Shown here: in pieces, positions 1-6,539 of the stretch
How the letters are laid out: each line of letters starts with the position of its first letter
Position numbering within the stretch: position 1 is the first letter of the stretch
Assembly: GCA_964599885.1 (NCBI GenBank)
Contig: CAZRHH010000084.1
Coordinates: 1 to 12,762, forward strand
Length of the DNA: 12,762 bases
Source of the DNA: CAZRHH01 sp964599885
GTDB lineage: Bacteria; Chloroflexota; Dehalococcoidia; DSTF01; JACRBR01
Direction of reading: 5' to 3'
Position numbers and translations under genes: made by a program
Notes under the pieces: generated by a model
Told to the model about the DNA's origin: nothing
The model's database searches: none
What the model saw: only the letters and a program-made list of their open reading frames with translations

Positions 1-715
1 CGTACAGAACGAGGAGATAGTTACCTAGAATGCTGGGCCTGAGGGAAAGCGCCGAGAGCAATCCGGAGAAATTCTTGTGGCCACCGCGCTCGCCCACATA
101 CAAGAGGTACTGGCTTCCCTCGAGGCCTTTTGGAGGTCCCGACTCTTCCGGAGGTGCTGAAATGCTCGACCCCAGATGCACGACGGACACACGGCTCGGG
201 TCGATGGGCATACTATCCATCAAGTCGTTTCTCGTTGATTCTGAAATGCAAATCACGTGTTCTGCACGTTGTATTGCACGCGACTTGGTGACCGCGCGAG
301 CGGCTGCATCCGGGTAGTATTGCGGAAATTTTTCGTGAATCATGTCGTACACAGTGACGACACTGGGCACGGTCGCCGGGCCCGACGCTCTACGCGCGTA
401 GTATGTCTCGTGCACGAGGTCGGGCGGATTTCGAGCTAGCAAAGCGTGAGTCATCGCAGTGTCGAAGGCCTGCCGAATTCTGCCGGTTTTCGGCACAGCG
501 GCCACGCGCCAGCCAGAGACGATTCCTGGATCGAGCGATGGCAGATACGCGTTGACATGGGCTAGGGCGAGCACCTCGACATCCCACGATCCTGCAGCGG
601 ACAGGTGCCGGGCAAGTTCCGAAAAATATCGGGAGATTCCACCAAAACGCTGGGACGAAAAGATCTGATGGTCATACACCAAGCGACGGCCTAGCCGCGG
701 ACCCGCAGATTTCAT
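1..715 (-). CDS. GT4-family glycosyltransferase, GT-B fold (3' end cut by window)
   Basis: Reading the reverse complement from the ATG at 715-713 gives an open frame of 238 codons that runs off the window start, so about 60% of a usual 370-400 residue GT4 enzyme is present. The N-terminus carries the pattern YDHQIFSSQRFGGISRYFSELA (residues 14-35, split here as YDHQIFSSQ then RFGGISRYFSELA), the acceptor-side glycine loop of mannosyl/rhamnosyltransferases. It continues with VVTVYDMIHEKFP (119-131), the HVICISESTRNDL segment (153-165), VVHLGSS (178-184) and the start of the donor domain, LLYVGERGGHKNF (204-216). These are established hallmarks of cytoplasmic GT4 enzymes that use nucleotide sugars. 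An AAAGG sits 10 nt before the start. Alternative starts are TTG or GTG at codons 12-13. The gene lies 31 bp after the GT2 gene, probably in the same operon. Donor and acceptor cannot be told from sequence. Confidence 0.9.
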   Translation of the reverse strand, partial: MKSAGPRLGRRLVYDHQIFSSQRFGGISRYFSELARHLSAAGSWDVEVLALAHVNAYLPSLDPGIVSGWRVAAVPKTGRIRQAFDTAMTHALLARNPPDLVHETYYARRASGPATVPSVVTVYDMIHEKFPQYYPDAAARAVTKSRAIQRAEHVICISESTRNDLMDSMPIDPSRVSVVHLGSSISAPPEESGPPKGLEGSQYLLYVGERGGHKNFSGLLSALSLRPSILGNYLLVLY

Positions 716-746
716 CGACTGTGCGCCTTTGAGGTTTCGGAGCTGG

Positions 747-1541
747 TCACCGAAGGGTGTCGCGAATCACCCTGTACCTTTTTTGGCCAAGAAGGCGGAC
801 CGCCAATAGGTAGGTGATGAATACTCTCCGGCCCCACCAATAGGCCGCGACGGCTCGTATTCGCCCCAGACCGCGGTGGTTTCTCCAAAGACTCTGCGCG
901 AACTCATTCATCGTTCGAAAATAGTTGCGGTTCGAGAGTCCGGTCCCGTCATACTCGCCAAAGGTCACCGGCACACGGTGAAACGAGTATCCACCTTTGA
1001 ACGCTCGCACGAACATGTCGTAGTCGGCAGCAACTTTAAACGAAAGGTCGAATCTGAGCTTGCGCTGGACCGCCGACTTCACCATTACGGCTTGGTGGAT
1101 GAAACACTCGCGGTGCATCAGTTGATCGATATCTCGCGCAACATCGAGATGTGAGGTGGTTGAGTTGACGATATTGCCATACACGACATCGCACTCCCAC
1201 CAAGCCTCCCGGTTGGCGAGTATCGTCGCGAGAGTGTCTGGATAGATGACGTCGCCCGAGTTCAGATACAAGATGAATTCGCCCGTCGCTCGGTCCGCGG
1301 CCTTATTCATCGCGCTGTAGATGCCACGGTCGGGCTCTGAGACCCAGTAATCGATCTGACTTGCATATTCCTCGATTACCGCGACGCTCTCGTCCGTCGA
1401 GGCACCATCGATCACGATGTACTCGAAATCGCGCGTCGTCTGCGCCACTACGCTTTCAATGGTCCTTCGCAGCCCATCCCGATCGTTGCGGTTGATCGTG
1501 ACGATCGAGACGCTTCGCGCTGCGCTTTCTGCCCCGGCCAT
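747..1541 (-). CDS. GT2 glycosyltransferase, colanic-acid WcaE-like
   Basis: This 264-residue protein has a GT-A fold of the GT2 family. The N-terminal strand VSIVTINRND (11-20) leads into the nucleotide-binding IDGASTDES (44-52). SEPDRGIYSAMNKAADRATGE (68-88) is the signature of the WcaE/PGL-like GT2 branch. The metal-binding DXD position reads NSGD (94-97), which is normal for this branch. IHQAVMVK (148-155) and the acceptor-side ADYDMFVRA (172-180) follow, and the C-terminus is basic and mildly hydrophobic (about 229-252), perhaps a membrane-contact segment. Its ATG is 3 nt after the rmlA stop, and a GGAG at 1553-1550 lies 8 nt upstream, inside the end of rmlA. It probably transfers one sugar to a lipid-linked repeat unit on the cytoplasmic face. 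The substrate is unknown. GC looks lower than in rmlA and rmlB. Confidence 0.9.
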   Translation of the reverse strand: MAGAESAARSVSIVTINRNDRDGLRRTIESVVAQTTRDFEYIVIDGASTDESVAVIEEYASQIDYWVSEPDRGIYSAMNKAADRATGEFILYLNSGDVIYPDTLATILANREAWWECDVVYGNIVNSTTSHLDVARDIDQLMHRECFIHQAVMVKSAVQRKLRFDLSFKVAADYDMFVRAFKGGYSFHRVPVTFGEYDGTGLSNRNYFRTMNEFAQSLWRNHRGLGRIRAVAAYWWGRRVFITYLLAVRLLGQKRYRVIRDTLR

Positions 1542-1544
1542 CGC

Positions 1545-2417
1545 TCAGTCTCCGGCGGCGACGATCGCCTTCAGGTATTGTCCGTAGTCGTTGGTGCGCA
1601 TCCGCGACGCGGCCGCTTCGAGGTCGGCGTCGGTCAGCCAGCCGTTGCGCCAGGCGATCTCTTCCAGGCAGGCGATCTTGTAGCCCTGCCGTTTCTCGAT
1701 GGTTTCCACATACTGCGCCGCCGCGAGGAGACTCTCGTACGTTCCCGTGTCCAGCCACGCGAACCCGCGGCCGAGGAGCTCGACGTTCAGCTTGTTCGCA
1801 TCCAGGTACGCCTGATTAACGGAGGTGATCTCCAGCTCGCCGCGTGCCGACGGCTTTAGCGCGGCCGCGATGTCGACGACGGAGTTGTCGTAGAAGTACA
1901 GTCCGGTGATCGCCCAGCTGCTTTGGGGGTGCTCTGGCTTCTCGGCGATTGATCGAACGACGCGGTTGGAATCGAATTCGACGACTCCAAACCGGTGTGG
2001 GTCGAGCACCCGGTATCCAAAGATCGTCGCGCCGGCCACAGCGGCCGCATGGTGTTGCAGAACCGCGGTGAAGCCCTCGCCGTAGAAGATGTTGTCGCCG
2101 AGGACGAGACAGACTGAATCGTCGCCGATGAACGATTTGCCGATGATGAATGACTGGGCGAGTCCCTCGGGGCGCGGCTGCACCGCATATGAAATGTTGA
2201 TGCCGAACTGCTTGCCATCCCCGAGAAGACGATGAAACGCCGGCCCGTCTTCCGGTGTGGTGATCACCAGTATGTCCCGGATATCGGCCAGCATGAGGAC
2301 CGATAACGGGTAATAGATCAACGGCTTGTCATAGATTGGCAGAAGCTGCTTCGAGACTCCGAGCGTGATCGGGTAGAGCCGCGATCCGCTGCCACCGGCG
2401 AGGACGATGCCTTTCAC
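1545..2417 (-). CDS. rmlA: Glucose-1-phosphate thymidylyltransferase RmlA
   Basis: RmlA makes dTDP-glucose from dTTP and glucose-1-phosphate, the first step to dTDP-deoxy sugars. The 290-residue length is typical. Visible motifs are the nucleotide-binding loop LAGGSGSRLYPIT (6-18; most homologues have Thr where Ser12 is), KQLLPIYDKPLIYYPLS (23-39), PRPEGLAQSF (81-90), the metal/catalytic VLGDNIFYGEG (105-115), AEKPEHPQSSWAITGLYFYD (158-177), GELEITSVNQAYL (193-205) and WLDTGTYESLL (221-231). I chose the GTG at 2417-2415 because it gives the conserved MKGIVLAGG start, overlaps the rmlB stop by 4 nt (GTGA), and has AGGTGG 7 nt upstream. The in-frame extension further upstream is rmlB read in another frame. 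It is cytoplasmic and works directly before RmlB. Most RmlA proteins are allosterically inhibited by dTDP-rhamnose. That is family knowledge, and nothing here tests it. Confidence 0.97.
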   Translation of the reverse strand: MKGIVLAGGSGSRLYPITLGVSKQLLPIYDKPLIYYPLSVLMLADIRDILVITTPEDGPAFHRLLGDGKQFGINISYAVQPRPEGLAQSFIIGKSFIGDDSVCLVLGDNIFYGEGFTAVLQHHAAAVAGATIFGYRVLDPHRFGVVEFDSNRVVRSIAEKPEHPQSSWAITGLYFYDNSVVDIAAALKPSARGELEITSVNQAYLDANKLNVELLGRGFAWLDTGTYESLLAAAQYVETIEKRQGYKIACLEEIAWRNGWLTDADLEAAASRMRTNDYGQYLKAIVAAGD

Positions 2418-3508
2418 GACGGTCCCACCTTCGTCGCGACGCCGCCCCCGCCGATTCGCTCGAGACGATATGCGCCACTCAGCGCCCGCTGCCACCACGG
2501 CTCGTTGTCCAGGAACCATTGCACCGTCATTCGGAGGGCGACGACAAAGTTGACACGCGGACGCCAACCGAGCTCTCGATCGATCTTGCCGGCGTCGATC
2601 GCATAGCGCATATCGTGGCCCGGTCGATCCTTCACGAACGTGATCAGATCATGGTAGCGGTTCGTTCCGCTTGGCTTCCGATCGGGCGCCAGCTCCTCGA
2701 GCATGTCGCAGATTGCGTGGACGACGGCGATGTTCTTCTGCTCGTTCTCGCCGCCGACGTTGTACGTCTCGCCGACCCGCCCGGACTCGAGCACCCGCAG
2801 CAGCGCTTCCGCGTGATCTTCGACATACAGCCAGTCGCGAACCTGCTTCCCTTCGCCGTAGACTGGAAGCGGTTTTCCATGCAAGGCGTTGAGAATCATG
2901 TGCGGAATCTGTTTCTTCGGCAACTGATACGGGCCGTAGTTGTTGGAGCAATTCGTGATCAGCGTCGGCAATCCGTATGTCCGGTGCCAGGCTCTGACCA
3001 GATGATCGCTCGACGCCTTGCTGGCCGAGTAGGGGCCTTGGGGATCGTACGACTTCGTTTCGGCGAAGAGGTCCGATCCGTCGGCCGTAAGATCGCCGTA
3101 CACTTCGTCGGTGCTGATGTGATGAACGCGAAATCTTCGCCGCGCGTCGTCGTCCAACCGGTGCCAGTGCGCCCGCGCCGCCTCCAGCGAAGTATAGGTC
3201 CAACCACATTCGTGGTGATGAAGTTGCCCGCCCCATCGATGGACCGGTCGACGTGCGACTCCGCCGCGAGGTACATGACGGCGCCCGGATGGTGCGCGGC
3301 GAAAGCGCGATCCATCGCCGCGCGGTCGACGATGTCGGCGTGCACGAACGTATACCGAGCATTCGAGTCCGTGCCGGGAAGCGAGTCCGAGATTGCCCGC
3401 GTACGTCAGCTTGTCGACGTTGATGACGACGTGTGTGGTGTGGCTGAGGAGGTGCCGGACGACCGCCGATCCGATGAAGCCCGCGCCGCCGGTGATCAAT
3501 ATGTGCAC
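2414..3508 (-). CDS. rmlB: dTDP-glucose 4,6-dehydratase RmlB, with two compensating frameshifts
   Basis: RmlB converts dTDP-glucose to dTDP-4-keto-6-deoxyglucose with bound NAD+. The GTG start gives a Rossmann loop ITGGAGFIGSAVVRHL (5-20) and VDKLTYAGNL (31-40). Codons 41-103 are then out of frame. Reading resumes at TYTSLEAARAHW (104-115), HHISTDEVYGD (129-139, with the Thr-Asp-Glu catalytic set at 133-135), YSASKASSDHLVRAW (160-174, catalytic Tyr160 and Lys164), NCSNNYGPYQ, DWLYVEDHAEAL and RPGHDMRYAIDAGKI. In the shifted frame the missing part is perfectly RmlB-like: ARYTFVHADIVDRAAMDRAF, then YLAAESHVDRSIDG and NFITTNVVG. A one-base insertion near 3391-3386 and a one-base loss near 3199-3197 explain this, and the total stays in frame (365 codons including stop, a normal length). 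If real, the encoded protein would lack its cofactor-binding region and be inactive. Sequencing indels are the simpler reading. The start is 2 nt after the GT8-like gene's stop. Confidence 0.93.
   Translation of the reverse strand: MHILITGGAGFIGSAVVRHLLSHTTHVVINVDKLTYAGNLGLASRHGLECSVYVRARRHRRPRGDGSRFRRAPSGRRHVPRGGVARRPVHRWGGQLHHHECGWTYTSLEAARAHWHRLDDDARRRFRVHHISTDEVYGDLTADGSDLFAETKSYDPQGPYSASKASSDHLVRAWHRTYGLPTLITNCSNNYGPYQLPKKQIPHMILNALHGKPLPVYGEGKQVRDWLYVEDHAEALLRVLESGRVGETYNVGGENEQKNIAVVHAICDMLEELAPDRKPSGTNRYHDLITFVKDRPGHDMRYAIDAGKIDRELGWRPRVNFVVALRMTVQWFLDNEPWWQRALSGAYRLERIGGGGVATKVGPS
2425..2430 (-). promoter_or_regulatory. Shine-Dalgarno of rmlA
   Basis: AGGTGG on the minus strand lies 7 nt before the GTG start of rmlA, within the last codons of rmlB. 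It supports the GTG at 2417 over longer in-frame starts, which would read through rmlB in a different frame. Confidence 0.7.
3197..3202 (-). other. Apparent one-base deletion in rmlB restoring the frame
   Basis: The shifted frame reads Asn-Val-Val-Gly (GTT GGA), directly followed by CC TAT ACT. RmlB proteins have Gly-Thr-Tyr-Thr/Ala here, so GGA ACC TAT is expected and one A of an AA pair is missing. From here the original frame continues without a further break to the stop. Confidence 0.8.
3386..3391 (-). other. Apparent +1-base frameshift in rmlB
   Basis: After codon 39 (Asn) the minus strand reads CTCGGACTC. Removing one base, for example one G of the GG, gives Leu-Asp-Ser-Leu-Pro-Gly-Thr and then the RmlB sequence ARYTFVHADIV. 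With that correction the spacing from NL to RYTF is 10 residues, the same as in E. coli RmlB as I recall it. An extra base is therefore more likely than a two-base loss. The change lies at a GG pair, a typical place for an indel error. Confidence 0.8.
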
Positions 3509-3510
3509 GG

Positions 3511-4449
3511 TCAGTAGCTCCCCGTCCGGTGAATCTTGAGCCGCCACCGCTGTGAGTAGATGTCTTCCAATTTCTTTTGCAGGGATTTGAGAAAGCCAAG
3601 GCGACGCAGCTGCGACGGCGGATCGAATCCGTTCCGGCGAAGCTCCCGGGTCACCTGCCCGAGACATTCCATATAGGGTTTGTAGACGTGCTCCATCAGG
3701 ACGGGCGGGATCGCGTAGTCGTCGCCGACCGAGACCTGCCCCCGCTCCATCAACCGCAGAGCGTGAAAGTGATAGATCAACGCATCCCCGTATGGAAATC
3801 TCGTCGCGTTCCACGGCGCAAGCAGCCACTCCTGATGCTCGAGTACGTGCACGTTGGGCGAGAACCTCTCCGGCCAGTCATCGAGGTATTTCTGGTCGCC
3901 GAACTTGCCATCCTCGTCTCTGGCGTAGCACCACTCGATACAACGTTCCTCCCACCACTTTCGAACGGGCTCGCCGCCGTCGCGAGTGAACGTCACGAAC
4001 TGAACGCAGAAGCGTCCGCTCGTCGCCGATTGATCGTGCTCCGCCGCATAGCCGTGACTCGTGATCAACACCGACTTGCCCGACGCATCGAGCTCGCGGA
4101 AAATCGGCGCTGGACTCTTGAGGCACCACAGGTCGGCGTCCACATATGTGACCCGCGGAACCGTGGGATCCGCCTCGAAAACGAATCGTGGGGCGAACGG
4201 CGTGAGCGTCCAGCAATACTCGGCCCGCGACCGATCCGGCTTGACGCGAATCAGCTCGGGCGTTTCGAGGTCACCGAGTCGAAGGAGCCGCATGTTCGGA
4301 AGCCGTATCTCCGTCAGCACTCGATGCGTCGCCTCGTCGAGGCACAGAACCCAGAGCGTGTACGAGCCGGCCCAGCGTTCGAGCGATCGGTGCAACGCCA
4401 TACCCTGCGGCAGAAAAAGGCTGTCGAACAGGGTGACGTAGTGTTCCAT
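3511..4449 (-). CDS. GT8-like nucleotide-diphospho-sugar glycosyltransferase
   Basis: This 312-residue protein looks like a GT-A enzyme related to GT8 and similar surface-polysaccharide transferases. It begins HYVTLFDSLFLPQGMALHRS (3-22), the usual first strand and helix. The metal-binding motif is YVDADLWCLKSP (102-113, DAD at 104-106). A conserved C-terminal block holds WWEERCIEWCYARDEDGKFG (165-184), DQKYLDDWP (185-193), LAPWNA (210-215) and IYHFHALRL (225-233), where the histidines probably take part in metal or diphosphate binding as in GT8 enzymes. No signal peptide or membrane helix is evident, so it is likely cytoplasmic. Its ATG overlaps the aminotransferase stop by 1 nt (TGATG), and rmlB starts 2 nt after its own stop. 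Being placed between rmlB and the aminotransferase suggests that it transfers the sugar these genes make. That is inference. Confidence 0.8.
   Translation of the reverse strand: MEHYVTLFDSLFLPQGMALHRSLERWAGSYTLWVLCLDEATHRVLTEIRLPNMRLLRLGDLETPELIRVKPDRSRAEYCWTLTPFAPRFVFEADPTVPRVTYVDADLWCLKSPAPIFRELDASGKSVLITSHGYAAEHDQSATSGRFCVQFVTFTRDGGEPVRKWWEERCIEWCYARDEDGKFGDQKYLDDWPERFSPNVHVLEHQEWLLAPWNATRFPYGDALIYHFHALRLMERGQVSVGDDYAIPPVLMEHVYKPYMECLGQVTRELRRNGFDPPSQLRRLGFLKSLQKKLEDIYSQRWRLKIHRTGSY
3518..3523 (-). promoter_or_regulatory. Shine-Dalgarno of rmlB
   Basis: GGGGAG on the minus strand lies 9 nt before the GTG at 3508-3506, inside the last codons of the upstream glycosyltransferase gene. It supports this GTG as the rmlB start, which also gives the conserved MHILITGG beginning. 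Confidence 0.7.
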
Positions 4450-5552
4450 CAGCCGACCGCGAATGCGTTCACCGCTTCGATCACGGTCTGTACATCCGCC
4501 GCCGTCATTTGCGGATGGCAGGGTACCGACAAGCAGGTCGCGGCATGGCGCTCGCTAGCGCCCAGGCCCGCTGGATCGCGTCGCAGGTCTCGACACGGCT
4601 CCTGATGGTGAACGGGAACGGGATAATGGATCAATGACTGAACACCCGCGTCCTTGAGATGCGATTGCAGCGCATCACGGTTCTCGCACGTGACCACGAA
4701 CAGGTGATACACGTGGGCGTCCGCGGCCTCGGGTTGGGCGAGCAGTCGCACCGCTGGGCTCTTCATTCCATTGAAATATGATGCCGCGATGACTTGCCGC
4801 TTCTTCGTCCATTCCGCGAGCGACTTCAGGCGCACTCCGAGTATCGCGGCCTGAAGCTCGTCGAGCCGGCTGTTCAAGCCCAGCTCCGGGTGGTGGTAGC
4901 GGGTGCTTTGCCCGTAGTTGCGCATGCGGGCCGCGCGCGCGGCGAGTTTGTCGTCATCCGTCACGAGGGCGCCGGCGTCGCCCAGGGCGCCGAGGTTCTT
5001 GGTAGGATAAAAGCTGAACGCCCCCACTCGTCCGAACGATCCGGCGGCTTTCCCATCGAGTCGTGCGAGGTGCGCTTGCGCGCAATCTTCGATGAGCTCG
5101 AGCCCGTGGTCCGAGCAGAGCCGGTGCCAGGTGGAAACGTCCCTTACCTGACCGTACAGGTGCACAACGACGATCGCTTTCGTGCGATCTGTGATGCAAC
5201 GGCGTACGCTCTCGGGCGACATCAGCGCTGTGCGCGGATCGATGTCGGCAAGGACTGGAGTCGCCCCAGCGCGGATGATGGCGAGCACCGACGCGAACGC
5301 GGTCATGGGCGTCGTGATGACTTCATCGCCGGGTCCGATCCCGACCGCCGTGAGGGCAATCTCGATCGCGTCCATGCCGTTCCCCACACCGACGGCGTGC
5401 CGAACGCCGCACGCTCTGGCCCATTCGCGCTCGAACGCCGCCACCTCGTCCCCGAGGATGTACCAACCCGATTCGAGGACGCGCTCGACCGCCGCCATCG
5501 TCGCGTCCCGTGTTTGACGCGATTCGGCCTTGAAATCGTTCATCAATATCAT
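4449..5552 (-). CDS. DegT/DnrJ/EryC1/StrS-family PLP aminotransferase
   Basis: A sugar aminotransferase of the aspartate-aminotransferase fold, 367 residues, the usual size. Motifs are SGWYILGDEVAAFEREWA (28-45), VGVGNGMDAIEIAL (54-67), GPGDEVITTPMTAFA (73-87), VVVHLYGQ (128-135), LIEDCAQAH (153-161, with Asp156 expected to bind the pyridine nitrogen), FYPTKNLGALGDAGAL (181-196, with Lys185 expected to form the PLP aldimine) and NSRLDELQAAILGVRL (227-242). The C-terminal HYPVPVHHQ and SVPCHPQ segments match the FdtB/QdtB-like branch, which transaminates 3-keto-6-deoxyhexoses on dTDP. A C-3 reaction is likely but not proven. No 3,4-ketoisomerase (FdtA/QdtA) gene is present in the window. A second in-frame ATG at 5543-5541 (codon 4) is an equally possible start; neither has a strong Shine-Dalgarno. 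It lies 3 nt after the SDR stop. Confidence 0.93.
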   Translation of the reverse strand: MILMNDFKAESRQTRDATMAAVERVLESGWYILGDEVAAFEREWARACGVRHAVGVGNGMDAIEIALTAVGIGPGDEVITTPMTAFASVLAIIRAGATPVLADIDPRTALMSPESVRRCITDRTKAIVVVHLYGQVRDVSTWHRLCSDHGLELIEDCAQAHLARLDGKAAGSFGRVGAFSFYPTKNLGALGDAGALVTDDDKLAARAARMRNYGQSTRYHHPELGLNSRLDELQAAILGVRLKSLAEWTKKRQVIAASYFNGMKSPAVRLLAQPEAADAHVYHLFVVTCENRDALQSHLKDAGVQSLIHYPVPVHHQEPCRDLRRDPAGLGASERHAATCLSVPCHPQMTAADVQTVIEAVNAFAVG

Positions 5553-5555
5553 GAG

Positions 5556-6539
5556 CTAGCTCAGATAGCGTTCGAGGTGCCGCGCATAGTACGCGAGCGT
5601 CTTCGTCATCCCCGTCGACAGATCGCACCGTGGGACCCAGCCGAGGTCGCGCTCGATCAACGAAGCGTCGGCATAATAGTCGCCGATGTCGATCGCCTTC
5701 CGGTCGCTCGGGAACGGGACGAGCTCGTACGTCCCGCCGTAGCCGGCGGCGACCATCAGCTTCGCCAGCGCCTCGAGAGTCACGACCTCGGCGCTTCCAA
5801 TGTTGTAGATCTTGCCGTTGGCCGTGTCGCTTTCGCCGGCCAGCAGCAGCGCGTCGACGCAGTCATCGACGTAGGTGAAGTCACGGCGCTGCTGCCCATC
5901 GCCAAACACACGAAGGGGCTGTCCGGAAAGCAGCTGTCGGACCCAGATGCCCACGAACATCTGGCGGGCGTCCTTGACCCGCATGCCGGGCCCATAGGTA
6001 TTCGTCAATCGCAGGACGCTGGATCGAATGGAATACACGTTGTTGTAGAGCAGGTGGTACCACTCACCCGCGAACTTGTTGATGCCGTTCACGTCGACGG
6101 GTCGGATCGGGTGCGATTCGTCGACGGGGAGATGATCGGGCTTGCCGTACAACTGCCGTGTGCTGGTAAACACGATCTTGATTCCCCGGTTTACCGCGCG
6201 ACAGGATTCCACGATCGACAGCTGTGCGGCCGCATTAATCTCCAGATCCGTCCGCGGGTCGGTCATCGACTCGATGTGGCTCGTCTGGCCAGCGAGATTG
6301 AACAGGAAATCCTGCCCCTCGATCAGATGCCTCATCGCCGCTTCTTCGCGAACGTCCCGGATCTCCACCGTGACTCGCGACTCGAAATCGCTGATGTTGA
6401 ACCAGTTGCCGCCGTACTGCGGAAACAGACTGTCGACGAGCGTCACGTGGGCGCCGGCATCGACCAGCCGGCGCGCTAGGTTCGACCCGATGAAACCCAG
6501 ACCTCCCGTGATCAGAACCTTCGCCTTCTCATACGTCAT
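5556..6539 (-). CDS. Extended-SDR NAD-dependent epimerase/dehydratase with Asn at the catalytic Tyr position
   Basis: A 327-residue extended short-chain dehydrogenase acting on a nucleotide sugar. The Rossmann motif TGGLGFIGSN (11-20) is intact and NLAGQTSHIESM (81-92) forms the cofactor-side loop. The active-site strand is VFTSTRQLYG (123-132). Where most members have YxxxK, this one reads DVNGINKFAGEWYH (149-162): Lys155 is kept but residue 151 is Asn, confirmed in the DNA as AAC GGC ATC AAC AAG. The C-terminal substrate part has LRLTNTYGPGM (177-187), GDGQQRRDFTYVDD (213-226) and YNIGSAE (245-251). RxR-type residues for the sugar diphosphate are plausible. The stop is TAG, unlike the TGA of its neighbours. 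It overlaps the methyltransferase stop by 4 nt (ATGA) and directly precedes the aminotransferase. A role in preparing that enzyme's keto substrate or in epimerising it is inference. Confidence 0.9.
   Translation of the reverse strand: MTYEKAKVLITGGLGFIGSNLARRLVDAGAHVTLVDSLFPQYGGNWFNISDFESRVTVEIRDVREEAAMRHLIEGQDFLFNLAGQTSHIESMTDPRTDLEINAAAQLSIVESCRAVNRGIKIVFTSTRQLYGKPDHLPVDESHPIRPVDVNGINKFAGEWYHLLYNNVYSIRSSVLRLTNTYGPGMRVKDARQMFVGIWVRQLLSGQPLRVFGDGQQRRDFTYVDDCVDALLLAGESDTANGKIYNIGSAEVVTLEALAKLMVAAGYGGTYELVPFPSDRKAIDIGDYYADASLIERDLGWVPRCDLSTGMTKTLAYYARHLERYLS

Noticed and set aside
390..587. 65-codon minus-strand frame
   Set aside because: It lies out of frame inside the GT4 gene, which has strong conserved motifs.
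3200..3391. Programmed ribosomal frameshifting in rmlB
   Set aside because: Two events of opposite sign would be needed in one housekeeping-type enzyme, and I see no slippery heptamer or obvious stimulatory structure. Sequence error or mutation is simpler.
2519..3517. 332-codon plus-strand frame over rmlB
   Set aside because: It is an antisense shadow of rmlB with no recognisable domain; rmlB motifs explain the region.
2649..3599. 316-codon minus-strand frame overlapping rmlB and the GT8-like gene
   Set aside because: The product is Arg/Ser-rich and shows no RmlB motif at all. It is a shadow in the third frame.
3509..3829. N-terminal extension of rmlB to an upstream start
   Set aside because: It lies within the GT8-like coding sequence; RmlB proteins begin at the Rossmann strand, which the GTG at 3508 provides together with a Shine-Dalgarno.
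3577..4605. 342-codon plus-strand frame over the GT8-like gene
   Set aside because: It is antisense to a gene with a DXD motif and coupled start; its own product has no motif.
4794..6479. 561-codon open frame on the plus strand
   Set aside because: It is antisense to the aminotransferase and the SDR, which both carry clear family motifs. Its translation is rich in Arg, Val, Asp and His with no recognisable domain, as expected of the opposite strand of GC-rich coding DNA.
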